Notes under the pieces: generated by a model
What the model was told of the DNA's origin: nothing
Databases searched by the model: none
The model's input: the letters and a program-made list of their open reading frames with translations, nothing else
From: a virus
Virus record (IMG/VR): IMGVR_UViG_3300008116_000393
Span: 1 to 30,196 of that record
Reading direction: 5' to 3' (one strand)
Length of the DNA: 30,196 nucleotides
Made by a program: the position numbers and the translations under genes
Shown: in pieces, positions 24,433 to 30,196 of the stretch
Layout: each line of letters starts with the position of its first letter
Position numbering within the stretch: position 1 is the first letter of the stretch

Positions 24433-24885
24433 ATGTCATATATTGGCAATCAAGTAACTTCAGTACCACATGTAGTTAATATCTACAGTGGTGATGATGC
24501 AACTACAACTTTTGGACCGTTGATTAGAGCCCCGGCTGGAGTTGCTGCAATTGCAGTTTTCATTGGTGGTTTGTATAAAGTACCCAATGTTGATTATATA
24601 TTAAACGGTGATTTAATTATTTTTACTTCTGCGCCTGCCACGGGAGTAAATAACATTGTTATTCATCATTTAGGTGCTGGCTCATCAACTCAAGTTCCAT
24701 CTGATGGTTCGGTTACTGGCACAAAGATGGCAGTAAATGCTATTCGTGCGAATAATATTGTTGCTGGTCAAATTACTGGAAATTTGATTACAACAAATGC
24801 AATTTCATCAAATAATTTTTCAGCGGAAGCAAATTTAAAAATTTCAAGTTCGGGCATTGTAAGTTCGATCATATTCGGAGGTTAA
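24433..24885 (+). CDS. MSYIGN-type fibre protein (type B paralogue 2)
   Basis: A 150-aa protein starting MSYIGNQVTSVPHVVNIYSG, with AGGAA (24423-24427) upstream. It shares with 22202-22690 the first six residues, the (G)DDATTTFGPL domain with VFIGGLYKVPNVDYILNGDL, NNIVIHHLGAG, and a short-period repeat shaft: GSVTGTKMAVNAIRANNIVA, then GQITGNLITTNAISSNN. It ends SSGIVSSIIFGG. Identity to the first paralogue is low outside these points, so the duplication is not recent. Its final codons contain GGAGG (24877-24881), which serves as ribosome site for the next gene. Confidence 0.8.
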   Translation: MSYIGNQVTSVPHVVNIYSGDDATTTFGPLIRAPAGVAAIAVFIGGLYKVPNVDYILNGDLIIFTSAPATGVNNIVIHHLGAGSSTQVPSDGSVTGTKMAVNAIRANNIVAGQITGNLITTNAISSNNFSAEANLKISSSGIVSSIIFGG

Positions 24886-24888
24886 TAA

Positions 24889-25272
24889 ATGGCAGCGCCA
24901 AACATTGTTAGCGTAACAGATATCAGAGGTAAAAGTAACGTCGCCAACGTTACGACAGTTTCATCGTCAGTGATTGTTAATCCTGTCAACTCAAATAAAG
25001 TGTTTAAGGTTAATACACTGATTGTGTCTAATGTTGACGGATCCAATTCTGGTAACGTATCGGTTGAACTGTTTAAATTTGGCGCACAAAACACAAGCAC
25101 AGGTGTTGGCAACTCAGTTTATGCAATTGCAAATGTAGTTACTGTACCTGCCAAATCATCACTTGATATTCTGTCAAAATCACTTTACTTGGAAGAAGGT
25201 GATAACATCAGAGTCAGGGCTGATGCAAATAATCGTTTACACTTTATCTCATCGTTTGAGGAAATTAGTTAA
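24889..25272 (+). CDS. Small beta-rich virion protein (type A paralogue 3)
   Basis: A 127-aa protein translated from GGAGG seven bases upstream. It begins MAAPNIVSVTDIRGKSNVAN and continues VTTVSSSVIVNPVNSNKVFK, VNTLIVSNVDGSNSGNVSVE, LFKF, then YAIANVVTVPAKSSLDILSK and YLEEGDNIRVRADANNRLHF. The core (VNTLIVSNVDGS; ...VPAKSSLDIL; ...LEEGDNIRVRA) parallels the 22705 protein (ISSITIANLNES; ...CPARDSITLTL; ...MNAGSNISVNA), indicating a common fold. It overlaps the next gene by one base (TAATG, with GAGGAA at 25258-25263 as ribosome site), so it and the triple Gly-rich protein are translated together. Confidence 0.76.
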   Translation: MAAPNIVSVTDIRGKSNVANVTTVSSSVIVNPVNSNKVFKVNTLIVSNVDGSNSGNVSVELFKFGAQNTSTGVGNSVYAIANVVTVPAKSSLDILSKSLYLEEGDNIRVRADANNRLHFISSFEEIS

Positions 25273-27908
25273 TGGCTAAGGGATTTAATGGCGGAATTAT
25301 TGGCACACGAAACCTAACCACTGGTGGTGGTATTGGGCAAGGTACCGCCACAGGAATTTGGTCTTTAAGTGAAGCACAAATAGCAAGACTTGCTGGTATA
25401 TGGCCAGAGGAAGTGCCGTCTGGAATTTTTAATGGTGTTCAAATATTCTCAGAAAGTTCAACTTGGACTGTGCCTATAGGTGTAACAAGTGTTGAGTATC
25501 TTGTTGTCGGTGGTGGTGGCGGTGGTAGTGGGTATCAGCCGGCTGTCGATTGGGGTGGTGGCGGTGGTGCTGGTGGTTATCTTGCAAGTCCAAATATATC
25601 AGTAACTCCGACTGCACAATATACAGTTGTCGTTGGTGCTGGTGGTGCGGGAGGTGTTGGTGGCACCAGTGGTAGTAATGGTTCGAATTCGGGGATTTTT
25701 AATACTGCTACGGGAAATACAATAGTATCTTGGGCTATTGGCGGTGGTGGTGGGTTTCTTGGGGCCGGCAATCGATCTGGTGGTTCTGGTGGCGGTGCTG
25801 GGTCAAGCCCAGTGGGTGGATTAGGAACGCCTGGACAAGGTAATAATGGTGGAGCCCCTTACGGTGGTGGTGGTGGCGCCGGCGCCGCAGGAGGTGGTTC
25901 GCCTGGCACCATCGGCGGTGGTAGTGGTGGTGGTAGAGGTGGTGTCGGAATATTTTCAACAATCACAGGTGCTAATACAGGATATGCTGGCGGTGGAGGT
26001 GGAAGTAATAGTGGTTCAGGTGCTAACACAACTGGAGGTGGTAATGGTGGGATTCATGCTCTCAGTATAAATCCTGGTGTTTCGGGCAATAATTCTACAG
26101 GTGGTGGAGGCGGTGGGGGTGGATATGGTGGTTCGCCCGCACCTGCTACCGGTGGTTCCGGTGGTTCAGGTGTTGTTATTCTTAAATGGAGATATGGTGA
26201 AATTTCAAATCAAACATTCGTTTTCGCAAACACAAGTCAATTTATAATACCTAATGGTGTCACCACAATTGATTATTTTTTAGTTGCGGGCGGTGGCGGT
26301 GGTTCCGGTGGTGGCGGTGGTGCTGGTGGTGTTCTACAAGGCACAGGTTATGCAGTAGGACCTAATCAAATCTATACAATTCGAATTGGTAGTGGTGGAG
26401 TTGGTGGTCCTGGGTCGCCAGCTAGTGTTAAAGGTTCTAATGGAACAAGCACTGTTTTATCCGCTGGCAATACGGCAAATGCTGAGATTTTAATTGCAAT
26501 AGGTGGAGGTGGTGGCGGTGGTCAATCGCCTGGAGTTGCAACATGGGGAAATTCTGGTGGCTCTGGTGGCGGTGGTCAAGTATCTCCCGGATCACCGATT
26601 GGTCCATCCGGCCGAGGCACACCGGGACAAGGTTTTAACGGTGGTGATAGTTACGCTGGTTTTGGCAATTACGGCACTGGTGGTGGTGGTGGCGCTGGCG
26701 GTGTAGGACAATCTGGTACTGCACCATCTGGTGGTAATGGTGGTATAGGAATATTTTCATCATTATCAGGTTCTAATGTTGCATATGCTGGCGGCGGTGG
26801 TGGTGGTTCTTATGATGGCTTTATGTCTTTTGGTGGTGCAGGCTACGCATTATACTCTTCGGGCGCACCTTGGTTAGGAACACCATATGGCGCAGGTAAT
26901 GGACTTGGTGGACCTTCTTCTGGTGCTACTGGTCGAAATGCCAATAATTCAACCGGCGGCGGTGGCGGCGGCGGCGGTGCAGGTCCAAGTTGGTCTTCTT
27001 CTGGAGGATCAGGCGCCTCAGGTTTTGCTGTCATCAAAATCTCAGCAATACAAAACAAAGTTGCAATCTTTTCTAACACCACTACATGGAGTGTGCCGGA
27101 TGGTGTAACTAGTATTGATTATCTTGTGGTTGCTGGTGGTGGTGCTGGTGCTGGTGGCTATGCGGCTGGAGGTGGTGGTGCTGGTGGTTTTAGAACAGGT
27201 TCAGGCACTTCTGTAACACCTGGTGCATCTCACGTAATTGTTGTTGGTGCAGGTGGTGCCGGTACCACTTCATATGGTGTTACTGGTGCAAATGGTTCGA
27301 ATTCAGGAATTTGGTCATCATCACCATTTCCTGCTATTTGGTCGTCAGGTGGTGGTACGGGTGGAGCAGGAGGACCGGCTGGAGGTAGTTCTGGACCCAC
27401 TAACGTTAATGGTAGTTCCGGTGGATCTGGAGGTGGCGGCAGTGGTAATTCAGGTGGTTCTGGTGGTCCAGGAAATGCTGGTGGATATTCACCTGCCGAA
27501 GGTGGTGGTGGCTCCAATGGTTTATTTTCACCGTCTGGTGCGGATAGATTAGGAGGTGGTGGCGGTGGCGCAGGAAGCGTACCCACTTGGTCTGGCGCCA
27601 ATGGTGCAGTCGGTCTATTCTCATCAATTTCTGGTGCTAATACTGCATATGCTGGTGGTGGTGGAGGTGCATATCCACAAGGCGTTCAAGCCGGCGGTGG
27701 AGGTTATGCTCCATATGGTGTATTAGTCGGAACTCCTTTTGGTGCTGGTGCTGGTCAAAAACAGGGCGGTTATCCATACAGTCCAACAGTCATAAATGCT
27801 ACAAGTGCGAATAATAACACTGGTGGTGGCGGTGGTGGTGGTAATAATCCAACTGGAGAATCGACAGGAAGTGGTGGTTCAGGTGTTGTCATTATCAAAT
27901 GGACATAA
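25272..27908 (+). CDS. Large glycine-rich adhesin with three tandem modules
   Basis: An 878-aa protein. Residues 1-52 form a short lead (MAKGFNGGIIGTRNLTTGGG). Three modules of about 275-290 residues follow, at about 55-307, 313-598 and 600-878. Each opens with a F(S/A)xxx-WT(V/I)P-GVT-S/T-(V/I)-(E/D)Y-(L/F) motif (STWTVPIGVTSVEYLVVGGG, SQFIIPNGVTTIDYFLVAGG, TTWSVPDGVTSIDYLVVAGG), continues with long Gly/Ser tracts, and closes with GGSGVVILKW, GASGFAVIK or GGSGVVIIKWT. The same frame occurs once in the 23056 protein. A receptor-binding, fibre-tip role is inferred from T-even adhesins with glycine-rich plates; binding loops between the Gly tracts vary. Confidence 0.85.
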   Translation: MAKGFNGGIIGTRNLTTGGGIGQGTATGIWSLSEAQIARLAGIWPEEVPSGIFNGVQIFSESSTWTVPIGVTSVEYLVVGGGGGGSGYQPAVDWGGGGGAGGYLASPNISVTPTAQYTVVVGAGGAGGVGGTSGSNGSNSGIFNTATGNTIVSWAIGGGGGFLGAGNRSGGSGGGAGSSPVGGLGTPGQGNNGGAPYGGGGGAGAAGGGSPGTIGGGSGGGRGGVGIFSTITGANTGYAGGGGGSNSGSGANTTGGGNGGIHALSINPGVSGNNSTGGGGGGGGYGGSPAPATGGSGGSGVVILKWRYGEISNQTFVFANTSQFIIPNGVTTIDYFLVAGGGGGSGGGGGAGGVLQGTGYAVGPNQIYTIRIGSGGVGGPGSPASVKGSNGTSTVLSAGNTANAEILIAIGGGGGGGQSPGVATWGNSGGSGGGGQVSPGSPIGPSGRGTPGQGFNGGDSYAGFGNYGTGGGGGAGGVGQSGTAPSGGNGGIGIFSSLSGSNVAYAGGGGGGSYDGFMSFGGAGYALYSSGAPWLGTPYGAGNGLGGPSSGATGRNANNSTGGGGGGGGAGPSWSSSGGSGASGFAVIKISAIQNKVAIFSNTTTWSVPDGVTSIDYLVVAGGGAGAGGYAAGGGGAGGFRTGSGTSVTPGASHVIVVGAGGAGTTSYGVTGANGSNSGIWSSSPFPAIWSSGGGTGGAGGPAGGSSGPTNVNGSSGGSGGGGSGNSGGSGGPGNAGGYSPAEGGGGSNGLFSPSGADRLGGGGGGAGSVPTWSGANGAVGLFSSISGANTAYAGGGGGAYPQGVQAGGGGYAPYGVLVGTPFGAGAGQKQGGYPYSPTVINATSANNNTGGGGGGGNNPTGESTGSGGSGVVIIKWT
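25434..27905 (+). repeat. Three direct glycine-rich protein modules within one gene
   Basis: Module borders lie near 25434, 26208 and 27054, each starting at a WTVP/IIPN/WSVP-GVT motif. The DNA is GGT/GGC-rich, giving many short GGTGGT runs. The copies are recognisable as protein but clearly diverged at the DNA level. Confidence 0.8.
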
Positions 27909-27916
27909 ATAGATTT

Positions 27917-27924
27917 ATAAATAC
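27917..27924 (+). promoter_or_regulatory. Exact T4 late promoter TATAAATA(C), with CATAAATA just upstream
   Basis: TATAAATAC is identical to the T4 late -10 box and stands 32 bases before the ATG of the 27957 gene; a second box, CATAAATA, lies at 27905-27912 across the previous stop codon. A strong purine-rich ribosome site (AGAGGGAG, about 27942-27949) follows. This is the best promoter candidate in the window. Confidence 0.68.
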
Positions 27925-27956
27925 AAAGTAACTTTTAACAAAGAGGGAGTTTTTAG

Positions 27957-28346
27957 ATGGCACATTTTGCACAACTTGATGAAAACAATGTTGTAACTCA
28001 AGTCATTGTTGTGTCCAACAATGAATTACTTGACGCTAATGGCGTTGAGCGTGAAGAATTAGGTATTGGTTTCTGTCAAAGATTGTTTGGTGGCAATTGG
28101 AAGCAGACATCATACAATCATAACTTCCGCAAGCGTTATGCAGGTGTCGGTTATACATACAATGCAGAATTGGATGCGTTCGTTCCACCAAAACCGTATG
28201 CTTCATGGGTGTTGAACAATGAAGATGTAAATTGGGAAGCACCTGTAGCTATGCCTTCGGATGCCGGCATGGGTGAGGGTAAGAAGATGTATACATGGGA
28301 TGAAGAAACAGTTTCATGGAAAGAAGTTGAACCACAACCTGCGTAA
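27957..28346 (+). CDS. Widespread phage protein of unknown function (MAHFA-type)
   Basis: A 129-aa protein of a type I recall as common in marine phages, often near fibre or virion genes. It reads MAHFAQLDENNVVTQVIVVS, then FCQRLFGGNWKQTSYNHNFR, AGVGYTYNAELDAFVPPKPY and SWVLNNEDVNWEAPV, ending in a KMYTWDEETVSWKEV segment. Several Trp, Tyr and Pro residues in regular spacing (PPKPY-W-L; W-AP; Y-WDEE-W) are the conserved points. No signal peptide or membrane segment is seen. It is transcribed from a strong late-type promoter and is followed by a strong terminator, so it forms its own short unit. Its role is unknown. Confidence 0.82.
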   Translation: MAHFAQLDENNVVTQVIVVSNNELLDANGVEREELGIGFCQRLFGGNWKQTSYNHNFRKRYAGVGYTYNAELDAFVPPKPYASWVLNNEDVNWEAPVAMPSDAGMGEGKKMYTWDEETVSWKEVEPQPA

Positions 28347-28370
28347 CATTGTTTTTCAATCATAAAACAA

Positions 28371-28394
28371 AAACCCCGCTAGTCGGGGTTTTTT
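28371..28394 (+). terminator. Rho-independent terminator
   Basis: An 8-bp stem AAACCCCG/CGGGGTTT with the five-base loop CTAGT is followed by a T run, 24 bases after the stop of the 27957 gene. The A-rich left side would also allow some termination on the minus strand. It is the only clear intrinsic terminator in the window. Confidence 0.9.
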
Positions 28395-28412
28395 ATTAGC
28401 GGTACAAGATTG

Positions 28413-28420
28413 ACTAAATA
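28413..28420 (+). promoter_or_regulatory. Late-promoter-like ACTAAATA(C) after the terminator
   Basis: GACTAAATACACG lies directly after the terminator and 21 bases before the TTG start at 28442, with AAGGAG (28430-28435) in between. Two mismatches to TATAAATA, but the TAAATAC core and the position after a terminator, at the head of a new gene set, support a start of transcription here. Confidence 0.5.
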
Positions 28421-28441
28421 CACGATTAGAAGGAGACAATC

Positions 28442-28690
28442 TTGGCGGCATACGTAGAAATTACCATTGAGCAAGGTGCAAACCTCACATCAACTTCAGC
28501 AAATACACTTTCCGCAATCATTACTGGAAATGCGAACGGTCAAATCACGTTATCGATGACCGCTGCAAACACAGCAAATTTAACGCCAGGCCGATATGTG
28601 TATGACTTGATTATCAGAAACTCTGTTGATAACTCCGTGACACGTGTAGTAGAAGGCACTGCTGTTGTACTTCCATCAGTTACGAGGTAA
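28442..28690 (+). CDS. Small beta virion-associated protein, TTG start
   Basis: An 82-aa protein from a TTG start. TTG is chosen because AAGGAG sits 6 bases upstream at the ideal distance. It reads MAAYVEITIEQGANLTSTSA, then ITGNANGQITLSMTAANTAN, LTPGRYVYDLIIRNSVD and VTRVVEGTAVVLPSVTR. The 'LTxAxTxxLTPGRYVYDLxI...VTRxxEGxxxVxPxVTR' plan is a recurrent small beta domain in tail-fibre-proximal phage proteins. It is followed by the 28694 gene after 3 bases, and both precede the heptad fibre, suggesting adapters for that fibre. Which partner it binds cannot be told from sequence. Confidence 0.8.
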   Translation: MAAYVEITIEQGANLTSTSANTLSAIITGNANGQITLSMTAANTANLTPGRYVYDLIIRNSVDNSVTRVVEGTAVVLPSVTR

Positions 28691-28693
28691 GTC

Positions 28694-28915
28694 ATGCCAG
28701 ATTTAGGTAAAGTTACGGTTTTTCAACCAAATAGAACAACACTTGTATCACCGAATTACAAACCAAAACCTAATGTTACACTGGCGGAAATTAATGATGT
28801 GTCAACAGATGGTGTGCAAGATGGATTTTCTTTAGTCTATAGTTCGGCAAACAATCGATATGAAACGAAAATTGCTGTCACTGCGATTGCAGATATTGAC
28901 GGTGGACTATTCTAA
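28694..28915 (+). CDS. Small linker-type fibre-associated protein
   Basis: A 73-aa protein with GAGGTAA (28684-28690) as ribosome site overlapping the previous stop. It begins MPDLGKVTVFQPNRTTLVSP and carries VTLAEINDVSTDGVQDGFSL then VYSSANNRYETKI. This 'LxDVxxDGxxxGxxLVYxxxxxxYExK' motif is a common short beta element in phage fibre proteins. It ends in IADIDGGLF. The neighbours on both sides look like fibre components, so it is probably a fibre or baseplate linker. No enzyme motif is seen. Confidence 0.75.
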   Translation: MPDLGKVTVFQPNRTTLVSPNYKPKPNVTLAEINDVSTDGVQDGFSLVYSSANNRYETKIAVTAIADIDGGLF

Positions 28916-28924
28916 GAATTACAA

Positions 28925-30196
28925 ATGGCAAATACAACAATACAAATAAAGCGTTCACTTGTCACGAACACACCAGCAACACTTAACATTGGTGAGCCAG
29001 CGTATTCATATAGCAGTAATACATTATTCATTGGTTCACCAGCTGGTGACGGTCCTATCATCATTGGTGGTTTCGATTCTTATATTCGTGGCATTTCTGC
29101 ATATGATAGATTAAATACTGTATTCAATTCTGTTAATGCGACATCTCTTCGTGCAAATAATACCGTAAATGCAAATACTGGTGGCACGATTACTGGTAAT
29201 CTAACTATTGTAGGTAATCTGAATATCATTGGCGGTTCAATTGGCGCCAATGTACCAATCGTATTGATTGGTGATAACATCATCACATTGAATGCTGCTA
29301 TCAGTCAGTCGGGTACACCGACTATGAATGCGGGTATTGAAATTGATCGTGGTGTGGAAGCAAACGTTTATTTGTTATGGAATGAAACAGACAATAAATG
29401 GCAGTTCACAAATGATGGTATATCATACGATGACTTGGGTGGTTCGGCACCAGCATCATACGCCAACTCTGCGTTTGTAAAAGCAAATTCCGCATTTTTA
29501 CATGCTAATTATTCGTTTGATCATGCGAATAGTGGTTTCATTCAAGCCAACTCAGCATTCTTTCATGCTAACTATTCGTTTGCAAATGCAAATGCTGGTC
29601 TTGCAATGGCCAATGCGGCATATATTCATGCTAACTCAGGATTCATTCAAGCTAATTCATCATTCTTTCATGTAAATGCCGCATACTTACATGCGAATGC
29701 TGCATACACAAGTCAGAACACAAGTGGTATTCGTGCGAACTCTGCATTTGAACAAGCCAACGCAGCATTTATTCATGCAAACTCTGCGTTTCAGTTTCAG
29801 AATGCATCAGGTAGTTACGCAAATAGCGGGTTTATTCAAGCAAACTCTGCGTATCATCATGCGAATGCTGCTTTCGCAAATGCTAACGGCGCATTTGCTG
29901 CTGCTAATGCTGCTTATATTCAAGCAAACTCAGCATTCATACAGACAAATGCAGCATTCATCCATGCAAATAGCGGCTTCATAAAAACAAACTCAGCGTT
30001 TGATCATGCGAATGCTGCTTTTGCAAATGCCAACGGTGCCTTTGCTAGAGCCAATGCCGCATTTGCAAATGCCAATGGTGCTTTTGCTGCTGCTAATGCT
30101 GCATATATTCAAGCAAACTCAGGATTCATTCAGTCCAACGCCGCATTCAATCATGCAAATGCAGGATTTATTCGTGCAAACAATTCACTCAATGCA
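28925..30196 (+). CDS. Tail fibre with seven-residue Asn/Ala repeats (runs off right edge)
   Basis: From the ATG at 28925 the frame stays open for 424 codons to the window edge, so the C-terminus is missing. Residues about 1-60 read MANTTIQIKRSLVTNTPATL, then NIGEPAYSYSSNTLFIGSP, a fibre N-terminal beta domain. Residues about 85-175 contain GGTITGNLTIVGNLNIIGG, then a domain with NAGIEIDRGVEANVYLLWNE and NKWQFTNDG, typical of phage fibres. From residue about 178 (29458) onward, the chain is a strict seven-residue repeat, [AS]-[AG]-[FY]-x-x-[AQ]-N, for example AFIQANS and AYIHANS. Such shafts occur in marine T4-like tail fibres. No strong ribosome site is visible before the ATG. Confidence 0.86.
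   Translation, partial: MANTTIQIKRSLVTNTPATLNIGEPAYSYSSNTLFIGSPAGDGPIIIGGFDSYIRGISAYDRLNTVFNSVNATSLRANNTVNANTGGTITGNLTIVGNLNIIGGSIGANVPIVLIGDNIITLNAAISQSGTPTMNAGIEIDRGVEANVYLLWNETDNKWQFTNDGISYDDLGGSAPASYANSAFVKANSAFLHANYSFDHANSGFIQANSAFFHANYSFANANAGLAMANAAYIHANSGFIQANSSFFHVNAAYLHANAAYTSQNTSGIRANSAFEQANAAFIHANSAFQFQNASGSYANSGFIQANSAYHHANAAFANANGAFAAANAAYIQANSAFIQTNAAFIHANSGFIKTNSAFDHANAAFANANGAFARANAAFANANGAFAAANAAYIQANSGFIQSNAAFNHANAGFIRANNSLNA
29458..30196 (+). repeat. 21-bp period repeat coding for a heptad fibre shaft
   Basis: About 35 imperfect 21-base units in frame, each encoding a variant of A-F-I-x-A-N-[SA]. Codon choice varies between units, for example GCAAACTCT, GCGAATGCT and GCCAACTCA, so selection on protein is evident. 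The array continues past the edge. Confidence 0.85.

Noticed and set aside
25735-25962. His/Leu-rich open frame on the minus strand
   Set aside because: Another frame shadow of the Gly-rich repeat region; composition follows from the repeat, not from a gene.
27230-27601. Proline-rich open frame on the minus strand opposite the Gly-rich gene
   Set aside because: It is the reverse complement of GGT/GGC glycine codons, which gives Pro by default. No ribosome site, promoter or motif of its own.
29676-29984. 102-aa plus-strand open frame inside the heptad fibre
   Set aside because: A +1 shadow of the repeat array; its Met/Leu/Gln-rich sequence follows from shifted repeat codons.
29458-30196. Repeat array resembling a CRISPR
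   Set aside because: The 21-base units are contiguous, in frame and lack unique spacers; they encode a heptad protein shaft.
1-30196. tRNA, integrase, transposase or host metabolic genes
   Set aside because: None of their motifs was found on reading; all long frames are accounted for by virion genes, and no gap exceeds about 100 bases.

Overview
The window is a dense, almost gap-free stretch of a T4-like myovirus genome: the baseplate, hub-spike and tail-fibre region. Two genes on the minus strand at the left edge (a gp2-like fragment and the gp4 head-completion nuclease) are followed by about 29.4 kb of plus-strand genes. Identifiable T4 homologues run in the order gp48, gp53, gp27-like, gp5, PAAR tip, gp25, gp6, gp7, gp8. 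The AT-rich base composition, the DUF4815 giant structural protein in place of gp9 to gp12, the Asn/Ala heptad-repeat fibre and the glycine-rich adhesins resemble marine T4-like phages such as cyanomyoviruses and pelagimyophages. The host cannot be fixed from this window. No host genes, tRNAs, integrase or lysogeny genes are visible.

Layout. 1-715 (minus): head completion. 749-5105: tail-tube cap, wedge gp53, hub gp27-like and spike gp5; gp5 here has no lysozyme domain. 5108-6286: two small unknown proteins and the PAAR spike tip. 6298-14673: wedge proteins gp25, gp6, gp7 (enlarged by repeats) and gp8. 14684-20751: a giant DUF4815-type baseplate/fibre-base protein whose reading frame is broken by a -1 shift at a run of five T's near 19957-19961; its C-terminus is the open frame at 20005-20751. 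20754-28346: small fibre and adhesin genes, including a three-gene cassette present twice (MSYIGN protein, small beta protein, Gly-rich adhesin). After a strong rho-independent terminator (28371-28394) a new unit begins with two small virion proteins and a heptad-repeat tail fibre that runs off the right edge.

How they work together. The hub and spike (gp27-like, gp5, PAAR) pierce the envelope. The wedges (gp53, gp25, gp6, gp7, gp8) surround the hub, and gp48 starts the tail tube. The DUF4815 protein probably links the wedge periphery to fibres, and the 20977-30196 genes probably supply variable host-recognition parts. Transcription appears to be late: ATAAATAC-type boxes, like the T4 late promoter TATAAATA, sit in the few short gaps, and many genes are joined by TAATG stop/start overlaps.

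The most interesting observations are the split DUF4815 gene, the duplicated fibre cassette with its glycine-rich gene tripled in the second copy, and an unassigned 225-aa protein between the spike and its tip.
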